Positions 45,482-52,161 of a stretch of 64,000 bases of DNA are shown in pieces (position 1 is the stretch's first letter; every line of letters starts with the position of its first letter). The translations under genes were made by a program, and so were the position numbers. The DNA lies in assembly GCA_017473705.1 (NCBI GenBank), contig JAFUJQ010000001.1, positions 60,313 to 124,312 of the forward strand. Direction: 5' to 3'. The stretch is from Bacteroidales bacterium. Its GTDB lineage: Bacteria > Bacteroidota > Bacteroidia > Bacteroidales > UBA932. The notes below the pieces were generated by a model that saw nothing but the letters and a program-made list of their open reading frames with translations, was not told the origin of the DNA and made no database searches.

Positions 45482-46275
45482 TGCTTAAGTTCATGAGTCT
45501 GTCAAGCGGAAGCTGCGGCAACTGCTATTATCTGGGTTCCGAAAATGGAGGCATCCTAATCGATGCCGGAGTCAGCCTCAGGCGTCTGAAGATGGTGCTT
45601 AAGGAATATGACATGGATATGGATGCGTTCTCTGCCATTCTCGTCACCCATGACCATCTTGACCACATCCGCCATCTGGGATCGTTCTGCAAGCGTCTCA
45701 GCAAGCCGGTCTATACGGCCAAGGCTATCCATGACGCCCTTGCAAGACATACCTTCACTGCCCCGACCATCGGGAGCTGCAGGAGAGTGCTCGACGAAGG
45801 AGAGTGGAATGAGGTTGCCGGAATGAAGGTACGTTATTTCATCGTTCCCCACGATGCAACTCAGACTGTCGGTTATGCCATTGAAGCCGATGGGCATAAA
45901 TTTGTGATAATGACCGATATAGGTCGAATGACTGATGAGGCTGTCGAGTATGCACGTCAGGCTGATACTGTTGTAGTCGAGTCAAATTATGACATGGACA
46001 TGCTTTTGAGCGGTCCATATACATATGAACTCAAGATGAGGATTGTCCAGGGCTGCGGCCATCTCAGCAACGACGAATGTGCAAGCGCCATAAAGAGATT
46101 CTGGCATCCGGGCTTGCGCAACATATTCCTCTGCCATCTGAGCGAGAACAACAACACTCATGATCTGGCATATGCCTGTTCGGCTGAAGCCCTTGCTTCA
46201 CTTGGCGTAGAGCAAGGAACTGTTGCGCTCAGATGCCTTCCGCGCCAGCATCCGTCTCAGATGTTCAGGCTTTAG
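45481..46275 (+). CDS. MBL-fold metallohydrolase (YycJ/WalJ-like)
   Basis: 264 aa. Starts MLKFMSLSSGSCGNCYYLG, which is characteristic of YycJ-type exonuclease-like proteins, and has the metal motif THDHLDHI, the later DIGR and a CHLSENNN block. WalJ/YycJ is a 5'-3' DNA exonuclease implicated in mismatch repair and cell-wall regulation in Firmicutes. The role in Bacteroidota is untested. It overlaps the HAD stop by one base, and its 3' end overlaps the convergent hydrolase gene by 11 bp. Confidence 0.92.
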   Translation: MLKFMSLSSGSCGNCYYLGSENGGILIDAGVSLRRLKMVLKEYDMDMDAFSAILVTHDHLDHIRHLGSFCKRLSKPVYTAKAIHDALARHTFTAPTIGSCRRVLDEGEWNEVAGMKVRYFIVPHDATQTVGYAIEADGHKFVIMTDIGRMTDEAVEYARQADTVVVESNYDMDMLLSGPYTYELKMRIVQGCGHLSNDECASAIKRFWHPGLRNIFLCHLSENNNTHDLAYACSAEALASLGVEQGTVALRCLPRQHPSQMFRL

Positions 46276-47188
46276 CCTGCTGTTTCTCGACGAAGTGCAG
46301 GATTTCTTCCCAAACCATCTCCTTTCCTTTCTCGTTGAGGACCTCGTGTCTCATATCCGGGAACAGGATGCTTGATACATCTGTGTATCCCACTTTGTTG
46401 AGGAATCCTGCAGACTCGTGGAAGTGCGGCACGTCTATCATGCAAGGGTCTTCAGTACCCGAAATGAACAGAACAGGAAGTGAAGGGTTGGCCGTGTGCC
46501 AGCCTTTTATGTCATATGCCTCATCCATCATCTGGAGCAGCGTAAGCGAGCAGTCAGCAGTTATTGTGATATTGCACTTCGCGTCATTGCGGAACCTTTC
46601 CCTTACTTGCGGGTCCGAGCATGTCCATGCCATCCTGCCTTCATTCCGGAAAGTCTTGTTGTATGAGCGTGACGTTGCTTCTTGAAACCTTCCGATCCTC
46701 ACTCTGCCGTCGTTGACAAGGCTTATCATCCACATTACGGACCTGCCTAAGGTGTTGTATCTGTTTCTGCTCGGACTTCCACATATTATCATCCCGTTGA
46801 TCGTGGTGTCGTGGTCTTTGAGATATGCCCTTGCTGCAAGCGAACCCATGCTGTGCGCTACAATATATATAGGTGTATCTTTGAAGTCTTCATTGACTTT
46901 TCTGATGACTGACTCCATGTCAACTACCATTGCCTCGGCTCCTCCCTGGTTGGTATATCCTCTGTCTGCTTCGGACAGGATACTCTCACCATGTCCTCTC
47001 AAGTCATACCCGACACAGGCGAAGCCCTTTCCTGTCATATATTCCATGACTTCAATGTTTCTTTCCTTGCGACCGCAGAGGCCGTGAATGAAAAGTATCA
47101 CTGCCTTCGGATGCTCGGTCTCGCTCATCTCCAGAATGCTGAGGGGGAGTCTGTCGAATGCGGATTCAGTGTATGTGTTCCGTTTCAT
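46265..47188 (-). CDS. Alpha/beta hydrolase (S33 / monoglyceride lipase-like)
   Basis: 307 aa, cytoplasmic. FIHGLCGRKER oxyanion region, GYDLRGHGES, nucleophile elbow AHSMGS with Ser113, acid in ISGTEDPCM, and His in FPDMRHEVLNE complete the triad. This is the serine aminopeptidase/monoacylglycerol lipase pattern. Likely a lysophospholipase or monoglyceride lipase. Single gene. Confidence 0.92.
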   Translation of the reverse strand: MKRNTYTESAFDRLPLSILEMSETEHPKAVILFIHGLCGRKERNIEVMEYMTGKGFACVGYDLRGHGESILSEADRGYTNQGGAEAMVVDMESVIRKVNEDFKDTPIYIVAHSMGSLAARAYLKDHDTTINGMIICGSPSRNRYNTLGRSVMWMISLVNDGRVRIGRFQEATSRSYNKTFRNEGRMAWTCSDPQVRERFRNDAKCNITITADCSLTLLQMMDEAYDIKGWHTANPSLPVLFISGTEDPCMIDVPHFHESAGFLNKVGYTDVSSILFPDMRHEVLNEKGKEMVWEEILHFVEKQQAKA

Positions 47189-47279
47189 ATGTCTTTCTTT
47201 TAAGATAGCCTCATTTGGTCATGCGTAGTCCGGGAGTGAGGCTGGTCATCTGTTTTCAAAAATCAAACCGAATTCCCGA

Positions 47280-47309
47280 TTTGGTATGCCCTTTGTCAAT
47301 GTAGTTTTG
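47280..47309 (+). promoter_or_regulatory. Promoter of the DUF4251-DUF4136-porin cluster
   Basis: TTTG (47280-47283), 18-nt spacer, TAGTTTTG (47302-47309). It lies about 25 nt before the DUF4251 ATG. Confidence 0.6.
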
Positions 47310-47333
47310 AATTTTTAAAAATTAGAATTTGTT

Positions 47334-47963
47334 ATGAAAAGAGTTTTACTGACCTTTATGGTTATAGTCGCAGGGCTTGCAATGACTGCCCCCGACGCAT
47401 CTGCTCAGAGCGGCAACCGCAATGGTCGTGCCGGCAAGGGACAGGATACTATGGACGCATGGAAGAAGGACATGGCCGAGTTCAGGGCGCGCTCTGAACA
47501 GGACAGGAAGATCCGCGAGCTTACCGACTCCATAGCCGCTGTCCAGGCTTTCGCCGCAGTTAAGAATCAGGACTTTGTGCTTGAGGCTCAGACTGTCTCG
47601 TTCAAGAACGGAGCGAATGTATTCGTCAACTCCACAACCAACTTCATTTCCGTGAAAGGAAACAGGGCGGTTGTCCAGATTTCTCCAAGCAACTTTGCTT
47701 CCGGTCCTAACGGTGTCGGCGGAGTGACGGTAGACGGTATGATTTCAGGCCAGGAGTATCGCGTTGGCAAGAAGGGTTTTGCTACGTATTCCTTCAATGT
47801 GATGGGAATAGGAATCAATGCCCAGGTGGAGATATACCTGACTCCAGGCACCAACAGCGCTTCGGCTACCATCTATCCTAACTTCAACTCCAATACTGTA
47901 TGGCTCCAGGGTGATATTGTCCCTTATGAGAGCTCGAGAGTCATAGAAGGAAGTTCATTATAA
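47334..47963 (+). CDS. DUF4251 family exported protein
   Basis: 209 aa with a signal peptide ending DASAQ (residue 25). A charged Gly/Lys/Asp region follows (26-75), then a beta-rich DUF4251 domain: DFVLEAQTVSFKNG, TNFISVKGNRAVVQI, PNGVGGVTVDGMISGQEY. This is a conserved Bacteroidota family of unknown function. Next comes a DUF4136 lipoprotein after 22 bp, the usual arrangement of envelope proteins in Bacteroidales. Confidence 0.88.
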   Translation: MKRVLLTFMVIVAGLAMTAPDASAQSGNRNGRAGKGQDTMDAWKKDMAEFRARSEQDRKIRELTDSIAAVQAFAAVKNQDFVLEAQTVSFKNGANVFVNSTTNFISVKGNRAVVQISPSNFASGPNGVGGVTVDGMISGQEYRVGKKGFATYSFNVMGIGINAQVEIYLTPGTNSASATIYPNFNSNTVWLQGDIVPYESSRVIEGSSL

Positions 47964-47985
47964 ACGGATTTAAACAAAAGACACA

Positions 47986-48633
47986 ATGAAAAAGATCATC
48001 TTTATTTCAGCATTGGCCCTCCTGGCTGTCGCTTGCCACAAGGAGCCATACCCACAGGACAGTGACAACGAGTATCTCGTATACACAGCTCCTGACAAGG
48101 ACATAGACTTTACGAAGTTTACAACCTTCGACATTCCTGACAGCCTTCTCATCATAGGCCAGGGCGAGAAGCCTCAGTACTCTCAGTCAGACAATGCTCT
48201 TGCTCTCATCCAGGCCTTCAGGACCAATATGGAGAAGCTCGGATACATCTATACTCCATCCAATCCGGATGCAGACCTCGGTATCCAGCTCACCTATATG
48301 ATCAAGACAGAGAGGTATGTGCAGTATTACAATGACCCATACTGGTGGCTTGACTATCCGGGCTATTGGTCTCCAGGTTACTGGGGTGACTGGTACGGAT
48401 ACTACTATCCTTATCGTGTGACATATACCTTCTCGACCAATGCGCTCGTCGCTGACATGGTTGACCTCACTGCAGAGCAGGGAAGCGGCAAGTCGCTCGA
48501 GATCATATGGACATCATACATAGGAGGCCCTGCGGGACCAAGCGCAAGCTACGACGTCAAGAGGATGACCTCGTCCATCAACCAGGCTTTCGCGCAGTCT
48601 CCATATCTCAACAAGACAACAGATCAGAAATAA
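47986..48633 (+). CDS. DUF4136 domain lipoprotein
   Basis: 215 aa. Lipobox AVAC (Cys17). The DUF4136 fold is recognised by FTKFTTFDIPD, the NMEKLGYIYTPSNPDADLGIQ segment and a WWLDYPGYW...YYYPY aromatic stretch. Envelope lipoprotein of unknown function, cotranscribed with DUF4251 and the beta-barrel gene (18-bp gap). Confidence 0.88.
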   Translation: MKKIIFISALALLAVACHKEPYPQDSDNEYLVYTAPDKDIDFTKFTTFDIPDSLLIIGQGEKPQYSQSDNALALIQAFRTNMEKLGYIYTPSNPDADLGIQLTYMIKTERYVQYYNDPYWWLDYPGYWSPGYWGDWYGYYYPYRVTYTFSTNALVADMVDLTAEQGSGKSLEIIWTSYIGGPAGPSASYDVKRMTSSINQAFAQSPYLNKTTDQK

Positions 48634-48651
48634 CATTAAGGAGAAATTGAT

Positions 48652-49263
48652 ATGAAAAAGTTCATATACATTATTTTGGCCGCTGCTGCCATGATATTCT
48701 TTGCAGGCGAGGCCAACGCCCAGATGGGCAAGCGCTACTTTGTCGGCGGAGGCTGGCAGTTCAACGGAACCATTGCAAATGAATATGTGCAGACAGCCCA
48801 GGGCTATGGCGCATACCTCGAAGGAGGATACTATGTGACCCCTAAATTCGCTGTCGGAGGATTTGCAAGCTTCGGTACCAACAACAAGTATATCCCAAAG
48901 CAGACTTATCAGCTTGAGAACAATGCAGCGATCACTACTGACCTCGACAGGTCTATCTATCAGGTTCCTTTTGGAGTCATGACAAGGATACGTTTCATGA
49001 GAGGGGAGTTCCAGCCATATCTTCAGAACAAGATGGGAGCTGAATACTCTACACAGAGCACATACATGTCCACCTTTGTCAACAGGCATGACAACTGGGG
49101 ATTCTATATGTCTCCTGAGCTTGGATTCACCTACTATCCGTTCCACAAGACTGATGTCGGATTCCAGCTTGCCGCATACTACAGCTTCTCGACAAACCGC
49201 AATGACAGCTTCAAGATCAAGAACCTCAACAATGTAGGATTCAAGCTTGGTGTGGCATTCTAG
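48652..49263 (+). CDS. Outer-membrane beta-barrel protein (porin family)
   Basis: 203 aa. Signal peptide ending ANAQ (residue 24), then alternating amphipathic strands (KRYFVGGGWQFNG, YLEGGYYVTPKFAVGGF, VPFGVMTRIRF, MSPELGFTYYPF) and an aromatic terminal strand (GFKLGVAF), as in small OmpA/OmpX-like barrels. It probably sits in the outer membrane. Ligand unknown. Last gene of a three-gene operon. Confidence 0.85.
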   Translation: MKKFIYIILAAAAMIFFAGEANAQMGKRYFVGGGWQFNGTIANEYVQTAQGYGAYLEGGYYVTPKFAVGGFASFGTNNKYIPKQTYQLENNAAITTDLDRSIYQVPFGVMTRIRFMRGEFQPYLQNKMGAEYSTQSTYMSTFVNRHDNWGFYMSPELGFTYYPFHKTDVGFQLAAYYSFSTNRNDSFKIKNLNNVGFKLGVAF

Positions 49264-49384
49264 GATGCTGATTCTTAAATTTCTTTACATTCTGCTCCAG
49301 AGCGAACTGGCACGGGGAATCCTGTTTGCAGTCGCAGGATTCCAGCAGGATGTAAAGATTTTTTGTGAAAAAATGTGTGAAAAA

Positions 49385-49415
49385 TTTGCAGCATTGGAAA
49401 AAAATCGTACCTTTG
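49385..49415 (+). promoter_or_regulatory. tRNA-Lys operon promoter
   Basis: Exact consensus: TTTG (49385-49388), 19-nt spacer, TACCTTTG (49408-49415), about 50 nt before the first tRNA. Identical -7 box to the rplS promoter. Confidence 0.88.
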
Positions 49416-49466
49416 CAGTCCCAATTCGAAAGGAACTCACAAGATACCCAAGAATGACCTCGGATT

Positions 49467-49539
49467 GATTCGCTAGCTCAGCAGGTAGAGCACAACACTT
49501 TTAATGTTGGGGTCATGGGTTCGAGCCCCATGCGAATCA
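49467..49539 (+). tRNA. tRNA-Lys (anticodon TTT)
   Basis: 73 nt. Acceptor GATTCGC/GCGAATC with discriminator A. The anticodon stem CAACA/TGTTG encloses loop CTTTTAA, anticodon TTT. T loop GGTTCGAGCCC. First of three tRNA-Lys genes under one promoter. Confidence 0.97.
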
Positions 49540-49551
49540 CGGAAAAATAAT

Positions 49552-49624
49552 GCTTCCCTAGCTCAGTTGGTAGAGCACGACACTCTTAATGTTGGGGTCC
49601 AGGGTTCGAGCCCCTGGGGGAGCA
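49552..49624 (+). tRNA. tRNA-Lys (anticodon CTT), copy 1
   Basis: 73 nt. Acceptor GCTTCCC/GGGGAGC with discriminator A. Anticodon stem CGACA/TGTTG, loop CTCTTAA, anticodon CTT. Identical over its full length to the copy at 49680. Confidence 0.97.
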
Positions 49625-49679
49625 CAAGGCAAAAGCCTTATGCGGTTTCCCGCAGACATATTGAAGCAATTCAAGCAAA

Positions 49680-49752
49680 GCTTCCCTAGCTCAGTTGGTA
49701 GAGCACGACACTCTTAATGTTGGGGTCCAGGGTTCGAGCCCCTGGGGGAGCA
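49680..49752 (+). tRNA. tRNA-Lys (anticodon CTT), copy 2
   Basis: 73 nt, same sequence as copy 1 and separated from it by 55 nt. It is the last chromosomal gene before the AT-rich mobile region, so its 3' half is the natural candidate for the attachment site of a tyrosine integrase. Confidence 0.97.
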
Positions 49753-49756
49753 CTAA

Positions 49757-49788
49757 AAACCCCTCTACAGGTATCTGTGGAGGGGTTT
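49757..49788 (+). terminator. Terminator of the tRNA-Lys operon
   Basis: 14-bp stem with one G-U pair (AAACCCCTCTACAG 49757-49770, CTGTGGAGGGGTTT 49775-49788) and a GTAT loop, immediately after the last tRNA. Confidence 0.8.
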
Positions 49789-49797
49789 GTGTATACA

Positions 49798-50166
49798 AAT
49801 GTTCCTGAAATGTTCCTATTTTTCAAATAGTTTCTGAAATATACCCAAGGACCCCCGTCTGGATTGCTCAGGACGGGGGTCGGTGGAATTAAAAATCTGT
49901 CCTTTTTGACAGAACTTTTGCAAAGTTAAAGAGTCATTTAATAAAATCCAACAGAATTTTTGACTTGTTTTTGAGAGTTGATAGGAACATCATAGGAACA
50001 TTTCTGTATTGTGAATAGGAACATTTTTGGTCTTTCTTGTCCGAAATCGTGGATCTTTTTATCTTTATAAAATGGAATCATTAAAAATAATGCCCCTAAA
50101 ACAACCCTATTTTAAGTTGATTTAGGAACATTATAGGAACATTTTTTCATGAACTTTAGGAACATT
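49798..50166. repeat. TAGGAACATT repeat array: two identical three-site sets plus an inverted pair
   Basis: Direct copies start at 49982 (last base C), 49993, 50016 and again at 50123, 50134, 50157. Spacing is 11 then 23 in both sets, with the sets 141 bp apart. Two inverted copies (AATGTTCCT) start at 49798 and 49809, also 11 bp apart. The last direct copy ends at the stop codon of the first HTH gene. Position between a tRNA end and excisionase-like genes suggests arm-type sites for an integrase or excisionase. Confidence 0.85.
49850..49881. terminator. Strong GC hairpin at the element's left end
   Basis: GACCCCCGTC (49850-49859) pairs perfectly with GACGGGGGTC (49872-49881), 12-nt loop. 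It may insulate the element from the tRNA operon. No long T tract follows. Confidence 0.5.
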
Positions 50167-50465
50167 TATCTTTGTTCCTTTCTTCTTGCATATTTGATTA
50201 TAAGTTTCTCTTCTACAGCATTTTGTACTTCTGATGTTTTCAATAATGAGCGTCTTCCGAACTTGTATATCTTTAGTTTCCCTGCCTTAACATTCCTATG
50301 TAGTGTTGAAAGTGAAATTTTAAAGAGAAGTGCAGCCTCGTTTCTAGTCATATATTCGGGGATTTCAGCCGTATTGTGCATATATCCGGACATTGCTTTC
50401 TCTACAGCCTTTATCACAGTATCTTCAAGCTCTGCTTGGCTGAGTATGACAATTTTTTCATTCAT
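50166..50465 (-). CDS. Helix-turn-helix (HTH_17, excisionase-like) protein
   Basis: 99 aa. A single winged HTH of the excisionase/MerR-like type: YMTRNEAALLFKISLSTLHRNVKAGKLKIYKFGRRSLL (about 38-75), preceded by a short helix and followed by a basic tail. Such small proteins bend DNA at attachment sites or repress neighbouring promoters. The gene ends at the edge of the repeat array at 49798-50166, so binding there is a fair inference. It lies 11 bp downstream of a second HTH gene. Confidence 0.8.
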   Translation of the reverse strand: MNEKIVILSQAELEDTVIKAVEKAMSGYMHNTAEIPEYMTRNEAALLFKISLSTLHRNVKAGKLKIYKFGRRSLLKTSEVQNAVEEKLIIKYARRKEQR

Positions 50466-50476
50466 AGCATTAGTGT

Positions 50477-50773
50477 TTAGTCGTCCATTCCAGTCTCGAA
50501 TACTGACTTCTTGTGATTGTTCCTGAAGAAGCTCTCGATGTCTTCATCTGTGTAGTAGTATGTGTTACCTACTGCTGAGTATCCGATCAGCTTCTGATCT
50601 CTCCATTTCTTCAATGTTGCAGAAGAAATTTCAAGCAGGTCTATCACCTCCTGGTTTGAGTAGTGGGTTTTCCTGCTGTTGGATAAGATCATTCTGATGC
50701 GTACCATCTCTCTTTTCATATCTTCGATGGTTTCTGTCAGATATGTGAGTCTGTAGTCGAGTTTCTCTTCCAT
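50477..50773 (-). CDS. Helix-turn-helix protein with N-terminal coiled coil
   Basis: 98 aa. Residues 1-35 form an amphipathic helix (likely a dimerising coiled coil), then an HTH_17-type domain with YSNQEVIDLLEISSATLKKWRDQKLIGYS (about 38-66) and a YYYTDEDIESFF wing. This arrangement is very common in Bacteroidota mobile elements, usually beside a toprim primase. It lies 3 bp after the primase gene. Confidence 0.82.
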   Translation of the reverse strand: MEEKLDYRLTYLTETIEDMKREMVRIRMILSNSRKTHYSNQEVIDLLEISSATLKKWRDQKLIGYSAVGNTYYYTDEDIESFFRNNHKKSVFETGMDD

Positions 50774-50776
50774 AGT

Positions 50777-51679
50777 TTATAGTGATTTTTTGATTGATAT
50801 CTCGTTGATGTCGTATCCCCGGCAGTTCTGCAGCATTTCATTAAGGTCCTTGTGCTGGGCATATAGTGATGACATATCTTTGACTTCCTTGCCGGGAAAC
50901 ATCTTTCTGATGTCTTCGAGACATTTGCGTCCTGCCTGGTCGTTGTCGAGGAAGCAGATGTATGAGTCGTGCAGTCTGAGATAGCCGGTTGCTTTGTCAA
51001 GGTTGTTGACTGAATTAAGAACGAGTATGTCTGTGGTGGGCGTCTTGGCATTCTGGAGTACTTGCCACGAAAGGAAGTCGAAACTACCCTCAAAGATCGA
51101 CACGGCTCTGGTTGACGGCATTACCGTCCGTTTGCCTTCGGTATTTATGGTTGTTATACCTCCTTTGCTGCACGATTTGAATCCATACGGCGCGCTTAGA
51201 TTATGGCCTCCAGCATTGTTCTCAAACCCCAAAGTCGTGTAATCTTTCCCTTTTACGTGGTTTCTTAGGATGACTTCTTTGCAGTATTTGTCTGCTATGC
51301 TTATAGGAATCTTCCTCTCTTCAAGGTACTTCTTGAGGTAATAGCTACAGATGGGCTTTACCTTTATGATTTCTGTGGTCGGAGCAGATTCGGGTTTTGA
51401 GATTGATTCTGTTCTGCTGGCTGCAGCAGGATCAAGTGTTTTGATGTATGACTCCGCTTCTTCTTTACTGCATTTCTTGACGGCCATTATCAGCTGTACG
51501 TTTGTTCCTCCGATGCCGGCTCCGTGATCGTACCATACATTGTCACGTTTGTTCACGTGCAATGATGGTGTCGTCTCATTTCTTAATGGAGAATAGTACA
51601 TTCCTTTGCCTTCCTCCTTGCATCCAAGGTGCTCAAGAAGAAGGTCAATCGGGTAGTTATATATTGGATTATCGAACAT
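50777..51679 (-). CDS. Toprim/CHC2-type primase of mobile elements
   Basis: 300 aa. The N-terminal region is CHC2-like (PLRNETTPSLHVN, WYDHGAGIGG, about 30-60), but I do not see a complete set of zinc cysteines. The Toprim domain has Glu197 in FEGSFDFLS and Asp245-x-Asp247 in FLDNDQAG. Element-encoded primases of this kind start lagging-strand synthesis after transfer, as PrmN1 does in NBU1. Transcribed towards the tRNA with the two HTH genes as one unit. Confidence 0.88.
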   Translation of the reverse strand: MFDNPIYNYPIDLLLEHLGCKEEGKGMYYSPLRNETTPSLHVNKRDNVWYDHGAGIGGTNVQLIMAVKKCSKEEAESYIKTLDPAAASRTESISKPESAPTTEIIKVKPICSYYLKKYLEERKIPISIADKYCKEVILRNHVKGKDYTTLGFENNAGGHNLSAPYGFKSCSKGGITTINTEGKRTVMPSTRAVSIFEGSFDFLSWQVLQNAKTPTTDILVLNSVNNLDKATGYLRLHDSYICFLDNDQAGRKCLEDIRKMFPGKEVKDMSSLYAQHKDLNEMLQNCRGYDINEISIKKSL

Positions 51680-51752
51680 TTTGATGAAATTTCGTCTAAT
51701 TCTATCGCATTTAATCGAATTTTATATAACTTTGTGCTATATCACTAACCTA

Positions 51753-51814
51753 TTGGTGATAATGGTTTCTTTGTTGGTCGCTGTATTGTGCCTATTGGTA
51801 ATGAAATAATACCA
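51753..51814. promoter_or_regulatory. Phased TTGGT operator array upstream of the XRE-like gene
   Basis: TTGGT begins at 51753, 51774 and 51795, exactly 21 bp apart. The last is part of CCTATTGGT-N9-ATACCA (51791-51814), a motif shared with 56266-56289 and 60858-60896. A TAACTTTG -7-like box at 51727-51734 precedes it. Probable binding array for an element regulator, perhaps the XRE-like protein encoded just downstream. Confidence 0.6.
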
Positions 51815-51861
51815 CACAAAGAAAAGAATTTTATTTTAGAAAACCAAATTACGAGATAATT

Positions 51862-52158
51862 ATGTCTGATAAATTGAACCAAGAGACCCCGGATGTGGCA
51901 AAGAAATCATCTGTTGTGATACCACAGAGACAGAGGACTCCTATCGAGATGCAGACCGGACCGAGACTCAGCGGAATCCGTAAGTATCTGGCTGAACTGG
52001 GCATCACAGGTGCTCAACTGGCTGCGATGTGCAATGTGGACCGTCATATAATGAGACGCTGGTTCCAGTCAGATGACTGCAAGATGTCTGAAATGGAGAA
52101 GATGGCTAAAGCCGCAGGATATAAATTCGAATGGCGCTGGGTAAAGGAGGATGAATAG
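51862..52158 (+). CDS. XRE-like helix-turn-helix regulator
   Basis: 98 aa. A disordered N terminus (1-38) is followed by one HTH: LSGIRKYLAELGITGAQLAAMCNVDRHIMRRWFQ (about 37-70), then MSEMEKMAKAAGYKFEWRW. Only one of the 50-52 kb genes on the plus strand; it converges on the coupling protein gene (4-bp gap). The phased operator array lies directly upstream, suggesting autoregulation. Target unproven. Confidence 0.8.
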   Translation: MSDKLNQETPDVAKKSSVVIPQRQRTPIEMQTGPRLSGIRKYLAELGITGAQLAAMCNVDRHIMRRWFQSDDCKMSEMEKMAKAAGYKFEWRWVKEDE

Positions 52159-52161
52159 AAT

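Noticed and set aside
47207-47243. AGCCTCA/TGAGGCT inverted repeat between divergent genes
   Set aside because: Only 7 bp with a long loop and no T tract; could be coincidence, so it is not called a terminator or operator.
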